This document shows positions 28,350 to 38,200 of a DNA stretch of 64,000 nt, in pieces. How positions within the stretch are numbered: the first letter of the stretch is position 1; each line of letters begins with the position of its first letter. The notes under the pieces were generated by a model. It saw only the letters and a program-made list of their open reading frames with translations, made no database searches and was not told the origin of the DNA. The DNA is taken from assembly GCF_900114745.1 (NCBI RefSeq), contig NZ_FOUB01000010.1, forward strand, positions 19,069 to 83,068, in the 5' to 3' direction. Source of the stretch: Nitrosomonas communis (lineage in GTDB: Bacteria; Pseudomonadota; Gammaproteobacteria; Burkholderiales; Nitrosomonadaceae). A program made the translations under genes and the position numbers.

Positions 28350-30140
28350 ATGATCATTTATGATCATTTGATATCAAAGGCTACTCTATCGGCTGCTGAA
28401 CTTGAGCAGGCCGTGCGATATGCACGTGAGAAAGGATGTGATCTGGAAGAGGTGCTCATCGATTATTTTCAGATCAAACCTGCTCAAATTGGTGAAGCGC
28501 TAGCGTATTACTTCCAAGTCCGCTATGAACCGTACCGGGTTGATCGGATTAAACCGTTCGAGGTCTTGAAGAATCTCAAACGGGATTTTGTTGAAAGTAA
28601 CCACTGGCTACCGATTGATGAAACCAAGGAAGGTCTGGTGGTATTGACGCTCGATCCGGAAAGAATCAAAGCGCTGCGCATAGTCAATCAAATTTTCCCC
28701 AAGCATACCATCATCTATACCGTCTGTACCCAGCGAGAATTCAAGGCGACAGTGGATTTGTTCTATGGGAATGGTAAAGGCATTGCCTTGGAAGATAGCG
28801 GTAGTATCGATGAGATGCTTTCCAAGCTCAAAGAGAACGAGGAAGCATCGCTGGACGAAATCGATGAGGCTTCTGCCGCTTCTGAAAACGAACTGGTCAA
28901 ACTCGTCAACAAGATTATCATGGATGCTTACAAAATGGGGGCTTCGGATATCCACCTTGAGCCTTATCCTGGCAAGGAGAAAACTAAAGTTCGTTTTCGC
29001 AAGGATGGTTCGCTGATGCCCTACATTGAAATTCCAGCCAGTCATCGCAATGCATTGGTAACGCGGATCAAGATCATGTGTGACCTGGATATTTCCGAGA
29101 AGCGCAAACCACAAGATGGCAAAATAAAATTCAGACGGTTTGCACCGCTTGATATTGAACTAAGGGTGGCTACGCTTCCTTCTGCGGGTGGGCTGGAGGA
29201 TGTCGTCATGCGTATATTGTCAGCGGGAGAGCCGATCCCGCTCGAAAAAATGAATTTTACGGTTCGCAACCTGCGAGAACTCAAATCCATCATCAGCAAA
29301 CCCTATGGTTTATTTTTCGTCTGTGGCCCGACCGGCTCCGGTAAAACGACCACATTGCATTCGATTTTGAAACACCTCAACACGCCAGAAACCAAAATCT
29401 GGACAGCGGAAGATCCCGTTGAGATTACCCAGAAAGGGTTGCGCCAAGTGCAGATCAATGTCAAGGCCGGCCTCACCTTTGCTACGGTGATGAAGTCCTT
29501 TCTGCGGGCAGATCCGGATATTATCATGGTGGGGGAAATGCGCGACAGGGAAACGACCAGTCTCGGGATTGAAGCTTCACTGACCGGCCACCTGGTAATG
29601 GCTACTCTGCATACCAACAGTGCGCCAGAATCGGTCATCCGCTTACTGGACATGGGTATGGATCCATTCAATTTCTCCGATGCGTTGCTCGGCATTCTGG
29701 CGCAACGTCTGGCGAAACGTTTATGCCAATGCAAGAAACCGCATATTGCCAGCCGGGAAGAAATCAGTACGCTATTGATGGAATATTGCGAAGAGTTGAA
29801 ACACATCGAGCATTTCAAGGCTGACCCTGAGGCAGCTTATCAGAAGATCGAAGCGCGTTGGCGGCAGGAATATGGTGATGAGCATCAACAGATTACCCTG
29901 TACCAGGCGGTCGGTTGCGATCAATGCAATGGCACGGGTTACTCAGGGCGCGTGGCGCTGCACGAACTACTGACTGCGACTGATGCCCTGAAAAAGAACA
30001 TCCAGGAACATGCGCGCGTCGCTGACATGTTCGTGACCGCGCTCACTGATGGCATGTGCACCTTGAAACAGGATGGGATTGATAAAGTGTTGCAGGGGAT
30101 AACTGACATTCATCAGGTAAGGGCGGTGTGTATCAAGTAA
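28350..30140 (+). CDS. PilB/GspE-type assembly ATPase
   Basis: This is a hexameric secretion ATPase of the type II secretion / type IV pilus family. I chose ATG 28350 (MIIYDHLISKATLSAAELEQ), which fits the family start; the frame opens at TTG 28302. The protein has 596 residues. It has an N-terminal GspE-N-like domain, ASDIHLEPY, Walker A GPTGSGKTTT, Asp box IWTAEDPVEI, Walker B DPDIIMVGEMRD and the His box HLVMATLHTNSAPE. The zinc-binding region is unusual: its first pair reads LCQCKKP (CxC rather than CxxC) while the second, CDQCNGTGYSGR, is normal. It is far from pilMNOPQ but close to a pilin gene. Whether it drives the pilus or another machine is open. Confidence 0.85.
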   Translation: MIIYDHLISKATLSAAELEQAVRYAREKGCDLEEVLIDYFQIKPAQIGEALAYYFQVRYEPYRVDRIKPFEVLKNLKRDFVESNHWLPIDETKEGLVVLTLDPERIKALRIVNQIFPKHTIIYTVCTQREFKATVDLFYGNGKGIALEDSGSIDEMLSKLKENEEASLDEIDEASAASENELVKLVNKIIMDAYKMGASDIHLEPYPGKEKTKVRFRKDGSLMPYIEIPASHRNALVTRIKIMCDLDISEKRKPQDGKIKFRRFAPLDIELRVATLPSAGGLEDVVMRILSAGEPIPLEKMNFTVRNLRELKSIISKPYGLFFVCGPTGSGKTTTLHSILKHLNTPETKIWTAEDPVEITQKGLRQVQINVKAGLTFATVMKSFLRADPDIIMVGEMRDRETTSLGIEASLTGHLVMATLHTNSAPESVIRLLDMGMDPFNFSDALLGILAQRLAKRLCQCKKPHIASREEISTLLMEYCEELKHIEHFKADPEAAYQKIEARWRQEYGDEHQQITLYQAVGCDQCNGTGYSGRVALHELLTATDALKKNIQEHARVADMFVTALTDGMCTLKQDGIDKVLQGITDIHQVRAVCIK

Positions 30141-30153
30141 TTTCTCTCTATCA

Positions 30154-30186
30154 CGTAGGGCGCAATAACCAGCGGGCATCGCGCCA
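30154..30186 (+). repeat. REP element upstream of the RAYT gene
   Basis: GTAGGGCGCAATAACC, then agcgggcatcgcgcc, forms a hairpin (GGCGCgAT-type arms). It has the 5' GTAG tetranucleotide typical of REP sequences and lies about 20 bases before the transposase start. The related units downstream are in mirrored pairs. Confidence 0.75.
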
Positions 30187-30206
30187 TAGACTTGAATACC
30201 GCTACT

Positions 30207-30736
30207 ATGCCTGATTATCGCCGCCTGTGGCATCCTGGCGGCACCTATTTCTTTACCGTTAATCTACTGCAGCGGCATGGCAACCATTTGCTGATCCGGC
30301 ATATTGACGTCTTGCGTGCCGTTGTTGGCCGGGTTCGAAAGGGTCACCCGTTCCGAATTCATGGCTGGGTGGTATTGCCTGATCACTTACACTGTGTGAT
30401 AGAGCTGCCGCCAGGCGATGCCGATTTTGCTAGGCTCTGGCATTTGATCAAGATGGGTTTTTCCAAGGCGCTGCCAAAGCAGGAACGGTTATCCACAGTA
30501 CGGGCCAGACGGGGTGAACGAGGCATTTGGCAGCGCCGCTATTGGAGCACCTGATTCAGGATGAGGCGGATTATCGGGCGCATATGGATTACGTCCACAT
30601 CAATCCAGTGAAACATGGATTGGTAGAGCGGGTCGTCGATTGGCCGTATTCAACCTTTCATCGATGGGTAGCGCAAGGTGTGTATCCATCGGATTGGGCC
30701 GGTGGAACGGAAGATAGCTTGGGCTATGAAGACTAG
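30207..30736 (+). pseudogene. REP-associated tyrosine transposase (RAYT), frameshifted
   Basis: RAYTs are single-domain relatives of IS200/IS605 transposases that cut at REP hairpins. The ATG at 30207 begins PDYRRLWHPGGTYFFTVNLL. The HUH nuclease motif is PDHLHCVIELP, and the catalytic Tyr is in [11 protein letters not shown]. The frame breaks near 30540: this copy reads tattggagcac where the partial copy downstream reads tattgggaacac, so one G appears to be lost, and the C-terminal half ([12 protein letters not shown]...) continues in the +1 frame from 30541. Repairing the G would give about 176 residues. The gene may be inactive, or the deletion may be recent. Confidence 0.88.
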
Positions 30737-30740
30737 CAAC

Positions 30741-30829
30741 TGTAGGGTGCAATAAGCGCAGCGCATTGCACCGGATGGTAGAGTGAGGCACATACGGCGC
30801 AATGCCCGTTGGTTATTGCGCCCTACGCA
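30741..30829 (+). repeat. BIME-like pair of inverted REPs, copy 1
   Basis: The unit runs from GTAGGGTGCAATAAGCGCAG to TTATTGCGCCCTACGC. The two REP-like halves face each other, each with GTAG/CTAC feet and GGYGCAAT hairpin arms. It lies directly after the RAYT reading frame. Confidence 0.8.
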
Positions 30830-31132
30830 GGCTGGCGCTTGATCAAAATGGGTTTTTCCAAAGCGCTCCCAAAGAAGGAACGGTTATTCGCAATGCGGGC
30901 CAGGCGGGGTGAACGAGGCATTTGGCAGCGCCGCTATTGGGAACACTTGATTCAGGATGAAGCAGATTATAGGGCGCATATGGATTACGTCCACATTAAT
31001 CCAGTGAAACATGGATACGTTAAGCGTGTTGCAGATTGGCCGTATTCAACCTTTCATCGATGGGTAGCGCAAGGTGTGTATCCATCGGATTGGGCCGGTG
31101 GAACGGAAGATAGTCTGGGGTATGAAGACTAG
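30830..31132 (+). pseudogene. Partial duplicate of the RAYT gene (C-terminal half)
   Basis: From [12 protein letters not shown] to the end (SLGYED), this repeats the last about 97 codons of the RAYT gene, shifted by 395 bases. It lacks the N-terminal half with the HUH motif, so it cannot be a working nuclease. Unlike the full-length copy it is not frameshifted. It differs at several residues ([18 protein letters not shown]), so the duplication is not brand new. Its 5' edge is fused to the end of a BIME unit. Confidence 0.85.
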
Positions 31133-31167
31133 TTTTTTTGAGGATGAAGCTTATGGGGTGCAACTGG

Positions 31168-31253
31168 TAGGGTGCAATAAGTGTAACGCATTGCACCGGA
31201 TGGTGAAGTGAGGCACATGCGGTGCAATGCCCGATGGTTATTACACCCTACGC
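31168..31253 (+). repeat. BIME-like pair of inverted REPs, copy 2
   Basis: It has the same structure as 30741-30829 with several substitutions (TAGGGTGCAATAAGTGTAAC to TTACACCCTACGC). Confidence 0.78.
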
Positions 31254-31320
31254 GGGCTGGGCCGGTGGAATGGATGATAGCTTGGGCTATGAAGAATAGT
31301 CCTTTTGAGGATGCAGCTTG

Positions 31321-31406
31321 TAGGGTGCAATAAGCGCAGCACATTGCACCAGATAGTGAAGTGATGCACATACGGCGCAATGTTAACTGGCTAGTGCACC
31401 CTACGC
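31321..31406 (+). repeat. BIME-like pair of inverted REPs, copy 3
   Basis: TAGGGTGCAATAAGCGCAGC to GTGCACCCTACGC. The second half has diverged (gttaactggctagtg). Confidence 0.72.
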
Positions 31407-31476
31407 AGATTGCGTAGGGTGTATTTTAAAAAACACGCAGGTATTTCCGGGCAGCTTGAGCGATAGAGTATGGCTC

Positions 31477-31531
31477 ATAGGATGCAATAAGCACATACAG
31501 CGCAATGCCCGCCGATTATTGCGCCCTACGC
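31477..31531 (+). repeat. Shortened BIME/REP unit abutting pilA
   Basis: TAGGATGCAATAAGCACATA followed by the full second half ending TTATTGCGCCCTACGC. The middle about 30 bases of the unit are missing. It ends nine bases before the pilA stop codon, so the pilA 3' untranslated region would consist of REP sequence. Confidence 0.75.
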
Positions 31532-31539
31532 GATTTAAA

Positions 31540-32025
31540 TTAGCAAATTGCACCAGCAGCACGGGTTCTGCAGCCACTCGCTGCATTTACTGCCCAAGCA
31601 ATTTTACTATCCGCCCCGAGTGTACCGGTAAGGATATATGTGTCGGCAGCTGTAACACCATTAACAGCATTTGGTGTAAATGTTAGTGTTGCTGTACCAC
31701 CAGCGGTAGCTAGCGTTACTCCAGCTGGATTAAAAACAGTCCCGGAAGAAGCAATACCAGGAATTCCAGCCGCTATAGCTGCTGCATCAGGCACACCAGC
31801 AGCAACGGCTATTGCTGTAAATGCACCTGCATTATTACAATTACCATCTTGAGCACATACTTCCAGAGCTAGTTTATATGGTGAAGATGCAGTAATAACT
31901 TCTGTGAAGCGAGATTTTACAGTGTAATTCTGATAAGCCGGGATCGCTACTGCTGCCAAAATACCAATAATAGCCACTACAATCATTAACTCGATCAGGG
32001 TAAAACCTTTTTGCATGTGCTGCAT
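31540..32025 (-). CDS. pilA: Type IV pilin (major pilin-like)
   Basis: This is a prepilin processed by prepilin peptidase and assembled into a type IV pilus. The protein has 161 residues. The short leader MQHMQKG is followed by the cleavage site G^[25 protein letters not shown], with Glu5 of the mature protein present. Two C-terminal cysteines ([12 protein letters not shown]) can close the D-loop, and another pair lies in VCAQDGNC. The middle is rich in Ala, Gly and Thr. The first ATG (32025) has AAGGAG eight bases upstream. The assembly operon pilMNOPQ is 14 kb away. The immediate downstream flank is a REP array, and a terminator-like hairpin lies in the leader. Confidence 0.94.
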   Translation of the reverse strand: MQHMQKGFTLIELMIVVAIIGILAAVAIPAYQNYTVKSRFTEVITASSPYKLALEVCAQDGNCNNAGAFTAIAVAAGVPDAAAIAAGIPGIASSGTVFNPAGVTLATAGGTATLTFTPNAVNGVTAADTYILTGTLGADSKIAWAVNAASGCRTRAAGAIC

Positions 32026-32045
32026 GAATCATTCTCCTTTGGGTT

Positions 32046-32066
32046 GAAAAAGCACTCGGTGAGTGC
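32046..32066 (-). promoter_or_regulatory. Terminator-like hairpin in the pilA leader
   Basis: On the minus strand GCACTC-acc-GAGTGC is followed by TTTTTC, and the AAGGAG of pilA begins about eight bases later. The stem has only 6 bp, so termination would be partial. It could be an attenuator or a 5' stabilising stem-loop. Confidence 0.5.
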
Positions 32067-32222
32067 ATGGGTTAGTATGAGCAGAAATAATCGCGCAATA
32101 TCTTACTTAAAAGAATGCCATTAGCATCATAACGACATTCAACAAAAAGTTTAGTTTGAAATAAGCGGCTTATAGGGTGCTTTTCTTGAATTAGCATAGA
32201 GTAAACTTGGAGCCCGTTAGGC

Positions 32223-35021
32223 TTATACCCCAAAGACCTGTTCCCACAGCTGCAATACCGCCATGCGCGCATGGCTTAGATAATCAGCTTCGATGCGGGC
32301 AAAGTTGCCTGATTTTTCCGGGGAAGCCAGTGAGCTCTCAAGCTTGGGCCCGGCATTCAAGCGCAGGCGGTGTTGTACGCGACGAAATTCACGGTAGCCT
32401 GTGCGCACTTGCTGCGCGGTTTCAGCCGGAATGAGCCCCAGTTCACCGGCCAGTTTCAGAAGCGCGATATTACCGATATTGCCGGTAAGTTGCGGATACT
32501 GGTGCGCGTAGCCGAGCACCAGATATTGCACGATGAATTCCACATCGATAATGCCGCCGCGGTCATGTTTGATATCAAACAAGGTAGTGGGGTTAGGGTG
32601 AGCATCCAGCATTTTTTCGCGCATCATCAGGATATCCTGTCTGAGCTGAGCGAGATCGCGCGATTCACAGAGAATCTCCCTGCGGATTTGTTCAAATAGC
32701 TTGCCAACATGCTGATCGCCGGTGACGAAACGGGCACGCGTCAAGGCCTGATGCTCCCATACCCAGGCTTGAGTATGCTGGTATTGCGTAAAGGCTTCGA
32801 TGGAACAGGCCAATAATCCGCTGGTGCCATTGGGGCGCAGGCGTAAATCTGTTTCATATAATACCCCGGCTGAAGTGGGGCTGGTTAGCCAGTGATTAAT
32901 GCTTTGTCCCAGCTTGGTGTAGATCTCCTGTGCATCGGGATGGTTATCCTGGTAAAGGAAAATGATATCGAGATCGGATGCATAGCCAAGCTCCTTTCCA
33001 CCCAGTTTGCCGTAGCCGATGATAGCAAAAACGGGTTGTTCGCGGTGTTTTTTCTTCAGCCACATCCAGGCGAGGTACAATACATTATCGAGAATGAGAT
33101 CAGCGAGCTCGGTCAGATGATCGCTGAGGGTTTCCAGCAATAGCTTTCCTTCCAGATCGATCGCCAATAACTGAAATACTTGCGCATGCTGGAAATGCCG
33201 CAGGACATCCATTTGCCATTCAGTGATATTGCTTTTGGGGCTGTCCACATGGTTGAGCTGGCGCGTCAGCTCCTGCCTCAGTGCCGGCCAGTCCGGTAAT
33301 TGATACAACCCGCGCGGTGTCAGCAGTCGATCGAGCAGGATAGGGTGTCTGCCCAGATAATCGCTGGCCCATCGACTCGCGCTGACGAGCTTGGTCACCC
33401 GCGGGAGGGTTTGTGGGTGTTCCAGCAATAAGGCCAGGTAAGCGGCTTGCTGGCTAATATGCTCCAATAATTGCAGCATGCGCTCCAGTGTGGCTTCCAC
33501 CGGTGGAAACTGAGCAATGGCTTCTACCAGAATCGGCATCAGAGATTTAATTTTTTGCTGATTAGCGGGCGGTAATTGCTGGAAAAAATAACTGCCATAA
33601 CATTGCTGGATGCGCGCCGAGATTTTTTCAGGCTCGGTAAATCCCAGCGTCGTCAGCTGAGTGGTGGCGGCCTCCACTTGAGTCCTGTCTCCGGCCTGCT
33701 CCTGCCAGAGACTTGCCAGGATGTCATGAGCTGGCGATTTGCGTGGCGCGGCGAAGATCAATTCAAAGTGGCGCGTGACATTGTTGCGGTGGATATCGAG
33801 CTGTTGCAGAAACTCGGCAAAGCGGGCATAACCCATGGCTGCGGCAATTAATTCCTGGTCTTCAGGATTATCAGGCAGATTCTGGGTTTGTTGATCATCG
33901 AGGTATTGCAGGCGGTGCTCCAGCTTGCGTAGAAAGCGGTAGGCCTCGATGAGCTCAGTGATGGTTTGAGCAGGAATCGGCTGCTTTTGCTGCAAGCGGT
34001 GCAGGGCGGTCAGCGTGGGGCGAATGCATAGATCGGCATCCCGTCCTCCCCGTATCAGTTGAAAAACCTGGGTGATGAATTCAATTTCGCGGATACCACC
34101 CGGGCCCAGTTTAATGTTGTCATGCATTTCGCGGCGGTCCACTTCCTTGCGCAGCTGCGCATGCAGGCGGCGCATGGCTTCATAGGCCTCAAAATCGAGG
34201 TATTTGCGGAAGACAAAAAGGCGGGTGATGTCCTCCATCAGCACCACCGATGCGGTAGCCGGCCCTGCAATGACCCGGCTCTTGAGCCAAGCATGTCGCT
34301 CCCATTCCCTTCCTTGCGTCACAAAATATTCCTCCAGCATTGCGAAGCTGATGGCCAGCGGGCTGTTTTCTCCGTGCGGGCGCAGGCGCATATCGACCCG
34401 GAAGACGTAGCCATCCACTGTGTAATCATTTAAACTGGCAATCAGCTTGCGCCCCAGGCGAGTAAAGAAGTCATGGTTGGAGATAGATTTTCTGCCGTTC
34501 GTTTCGCCATCCTCTGGATAGATGAAAATCAGATCGACGTCGGAGGAAACATTGAGCTCTCCTCCTCCGAGTTTGCCCATGGCAACGACTAATAATTGCT
34601 GCGCGGTTAAACTTTTTTCACCGATAGGTGAACCAAATTGATTTGGATGCGTCATCCAGTTCTGATGATGTGCGAGCGCAAAACGAATAGTGACCTCGGC
34701 TAAATGGGTCATCGTGACCATAACTTCAGTCAGATCAGCCATGCCGGCCAGATCACGCGCAGCCAGACGCAGAATGACCCGTTTACGGAGCTTGCGCAGG
34801 GCGCTATGCAGACTTGTTTCGTTTACGGTGTGTTCCGGGCAGGTTTCGCCGAGGAATGCGACCATTTCTTCGCGTGCAAAAGGGCGATGGAAATTTTCAA
34901 CCAGATCGGTGCGTAAACCGGGCTCGCTTTCTAATAGACGGCGCGCATAACGGCTGAAACGAAGGACATTTTTCAGCACGGATTCAGTGGGTGGATTGAT
35001 GCTGTGTAAAAACATATTCAA
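32223..35021 (-). CDS. glnE: Bifunctional glutamine synthetase adenylyltransferase/deadenylase
   Basis: GlnE adds or removes AMP on glutamine synthetase in response to PII and glutamine, so it tunes nitrogen assimilation. The protein has 932 residues (E. coli 946). The two nucleotidyltransferase domains each show the GxD motif pattern: GGGELNVSSDVDLIFIYP in the one nearer the N-terminus and KLGGKELGYASDLDIIFLY in the C-terminal one. A helical linker separates them. In a likely ammonia oxidiser its role in sensing internal rather than external nitrogen is an open question. It is divergent from yhdP across 215 bases, the same neighbour order as in many betaproteobacteria. Confidence 0.95.
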   Translation of the reverse strand: MNMFLHSINPPTESVLKNVLRFSRYARRLLESEPGLRTDLVENFHRPFAREEMVAFLGETCPEHTVNETSLHSALRKLRKRVILRLAARDLAGMADLTEVMVTMTHLAEVTIRFALAHHQNWMTHPNQFGSPIGEKSLTAQQLLVVAMGKLGGGELNVSSDVDLIFIYPEDGETNGRKSISNHDFFTRLGRKLIASLNDYTVDGYVFRVDMRLRPHGENSPLAISFAMLEEYFVTQGREWERHAWLKSRVIAGPATASVVLMEDITRLFVFRKYLDFEAYEAMRRLHAQLRKEVDRREMHDNIKLGPGGIREIEFITQVFQLIRGGRDADLCIRPTLTALHRLQQKQPIPAQTITELIEAYRFLRKLEHRLQYLDDQQTQNLPDNPEDQELIAAAMGYARFAEFLQQLDIHRNNVTRHFELIFAAPRKSPAHDILASLWQEQAGDRTQVEAATTQLTTLGFTEPEKISARIQQCYGSYFFQQLPPANQQKIKSLMPILVEAIAQFPPVEATLERMLQLLEHISQQAAYLALLLEHPQTLPRVTKLVSASRWASDYLGRHPILLDRLLTPRGLYQLPDWPALRQELTRQLNHVDSPKSNITEWQMDVLRHFQHAQVFQLLAIDLEGKLLLETLSDHLTELADLILDNVLYLAWMWLKKKHREQPVFAIIGYGKLGGKELGYASDLDIIFLYQDNHPDAQEIYTKLGQSINHWLTSPTSAGVLYETDLRLRPNGTSGLLACSIEAFTQYQHTQAWVWEHQALTRARFVTGDQHVGKLFEQIRREILCESRDLAQLRQDILMMREKMLDAHPNPTTLFDIKHDRGGIIDVEFIVQYLVLGYAHQYPQLTGNIGNIALLKLAGELGLIPAETAQQVRTGYREFRRVQHRLRLNAGPKLESSLASPEKSGNFARIEADYLSHARMAVLQLWEQVFGV

Positions 35022-35236
35022 GGTTAAAATAAAGCATGCTGGGTTTGCTAAGATCAGTTATGTCACTAGGTAGATAAAATGAGTGTTTTGTAGGGGAGGG
35101 TCACGGCCCGCGGCCCACGCAATGCTCCTATTAGAAATTCTATTAAAAACGCCATTTTGATCAAGCTTTTCTTTTTTACTTTCTAGGATTAAGCAGTTTT
35201 TTCAGAATAAAACTGTGCTTCTTATTCAATTACTGC

Positions 35237-38200
35237 ATGATGCATTCCTTTGTTAAGCATAGCATCTTCACCTTGCGTAAGCTCGGGTGGGTTGTGTTTG
35301 CTATCGTAATGTTTTTTTCCCTATCGCTGTTGTTATTGCGCTATTGGCTGTTGCCCGATATTGAGCGCTACCGGCCAAACATTGCGGCCGCCATTTCTCA
35401 GGTTGCCGGGCAAGTCATCAGTATAGAGCGCATCGATGCAAATTGGGACGGATTACACCCCTACTTACGATTACATGGTGTGCGCGTGCATGATAAGCAT
35501 GGCAATTCTGTTTTGATTCTGGCCGAGTTGGATGGAACCCTTTCCTGGCAATCGTTGCTGAACGGAGAATTGCTGTTTCGTGATATTAAAATTGAACGGC
35601 CTGTTCTGAGCATCCGCCGTGACATGGACAAGGTGATCCACATAGCAGGCGGTACGTTTGATCAAGAGGAAGCAGATAATGGCTTTTTCAATTGGTTATT
35701 ACGTCAGCGCCAGCTGTTGGTCAATGACGCTGAAGTTTATTGGCTGGATGAACCGCGTGCTGCGCCCGTGCTCTATCTGAAAAAAGTAGATTTACGTATG
35801 CATAATAAGGAGGGTCATCACTATTTCGGGTTACGGTTAATTCCACCCACTGAATTAGCCAATCCGGTGGATATACGCGGTGATTTAACGGGCGAATCAG
35901 TCAATACATTGAGTCAGTGGCGCGGACGCTTGTTTGCTCAATTGAATCATGTCGATTTAGCTGCTTTACAAACCTGGTTATCATTCCCGGGAGACTTGGA
36001 ATTTGATCGTGGCAGTGGCGCCTTTCGTGCATGGATGGGCATAGAGGGTAAGTCTGTTGCTTACTGGAAGGCTGATGTAAATCTTCATGAAACTTATATG
36101 CGTTGGGCAAAGGATCTGCCTAGACTTGATCTTGAACATTTGCGTGGTCGCGTGGGCTGGAAAAGAAACAATGACGCGATACAGCCGGGGGATGAATGGT
36201 TTGCCCAGCAACTGAGTGTCGCCATTGAAAATGAAGTGTTTACCAAACCAGTGAATATTTTGTGGCAAAGACAGCGGGTAGAGGGAGCGGTGCCCAGCGA
36301 GAATAAATTACTAGTAAATGATCTGGATTTGGGCATTGTTGCTTCTCTGTTAAGTTATCTTCCTATGGAAGATTCATTGCGAAATCAGGTTAGTGAATTA
36401 TCCCCGAAAGGAGTCATCGAGCATGTGCAAGCTTATTGGCAAGGAAATTGGACAAAGCCTTCATCTTTTAATGTGGAAGGAAGTTTTCACAATTTAGCCA
36501 TACAAGCGTTTGACAAGCTGCCTGCAGTGAGTGGGATAAGTGGCAGCGTCAAGTTAACTGAGGTGGGCGGAACGCTTCATCTTGATTCAGAGAAAGCCAG
36601 CATGAGCTTTTTCGAGGCATTTAATGAGCCGCTCGAGCTTGACAGACTGATCACACAGCTCAATTGGAAGGTGTTGACTGATCAGGATAAAATTTTGCTT
36701 GAATTTAATCATATTTCATTTGCTAATCGTTATCTGTCCGGAACGATGCGTGGCCACTACCATAGTGGCGCCCTTGAGCAGCCCGGCACAATCGATCTGG
36801 CTGGTGAGTTGGCACGTGCAGAGGTTACTTATCTTAATAAGTATCTGGCTTTCCTGGGTGATCAGGAGGCTACGCAAAATTGGCTGAATAAGGCGCTCGT
36901 AGCGGGTAAATTGGAAGGAACCAGATTTAATATTCGTGGCGATTTAAGTGAATCTTCTTCAGATCTGCGCAACAAGCTCGCCTTCAAGTTAACTACCCGA
37001 ATGGCTGACACAGCGGTAAATTTGCCGGAAGAATGGCCGAACATGACGGAAATTCAAGCTGATCTTTCATTTCAGGATAATCAACTTGAAATGACCATTT
37101 CACGGGCGAAACTGGCAGATATTGTGATGAAAGATGTGCGGTTGCAAATTGCAGATTTGTACGCACCGCAGCCTATTTTACACCTGACGGGGGGAGCCGA
37201 GGGCGCTACCCAAAACATCATCGATTTGATTAAAAAAAGCGGTCTAGATCGCCATGCGGTTGATTTCTCTCAGCCAGGTAAAATTTCCGGAAATGGGAAA
37301 TTGCATCTGGAATTAGCCATGCCGATAAATTTATCAGGCGATGAGGGGAAGCCTATGGAGCTAAAGGGTCGTTATCAGTTCATTAATAACGAGATTAATC
37401 TTGGGTATGATTTGCCTGCCTTGAGTAAGATCAATGGAGTGCTTACTTTTACTCAGTCCACACTGGCTATAAAAAATGTGACTGCGCAATTAACCGGTGA
37501 GCCAGTGACAATTAACTCTACCGTATTGCCGAACGGCGGAATGCGCATAATGGCGGCAGGCAGGGCTAATTTCGATCGCTTACATTCACCTAAACCTGAT
37601 CAACCGGCAAATACCTTGCAGTTGTGGATGCAGTATATGCGGGGAATGACTGATTGGTCAGCCGTGCTTGATATTAACCAAGAAGGAACGGATCTCAGGG
37701 TTGAATCCTCGTTAGTTGGCGTTGCTTCATCATTACCCGAACCTTTTGTCAAAGCTGCGGCAGAAAAAATTCCGCTCAGCTTTGAAAAAAAATTCATTGA
37801 TTCAGAACATGAGGTGCTGCGCTTTCGTTACGGGGAGGTGGCCACGGCAGAAATTCAACGTAAACAGGCAGAAAATGGCCATTACTATCCAGTACGTGGT
37901 GTAATGAATTTCCAAGCTGCACCCGTTGAATTACCGAAAGATGCTGTCACACTAGTACATGGTACGATTCCGGTGTTGGAATGGGATCGCTGGAAAGCTC
38001 TTTTTGATCGGCATGATGAAATTGCTGCTCGATCAGGACAAGCTGGCCAAGGAATGAAGGCATTGCTGACTGATCGGATCAATTTCAATCTGAATATTGG
38101 CAGGCTCGATTTTCTAGGAAGCCGTTTTAATGAGTTTGTATTGGATGCCAATAAACACGGTGGGCAATGGCATACTGCTGTTGTCTGTAAAGAGGTCATC

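Noticed and set aside
30154..31531. CRISPR array
   Set aside because: The repeated units are mirrored REP pairs of uneven spacing around a RAYT gene. There are no regular spacers and no cas genes.
32223..35021. Several plus-strand ORFs inside glnE
   Set aside because: They are reverse-frame shadows of the GlnE coding sequence.
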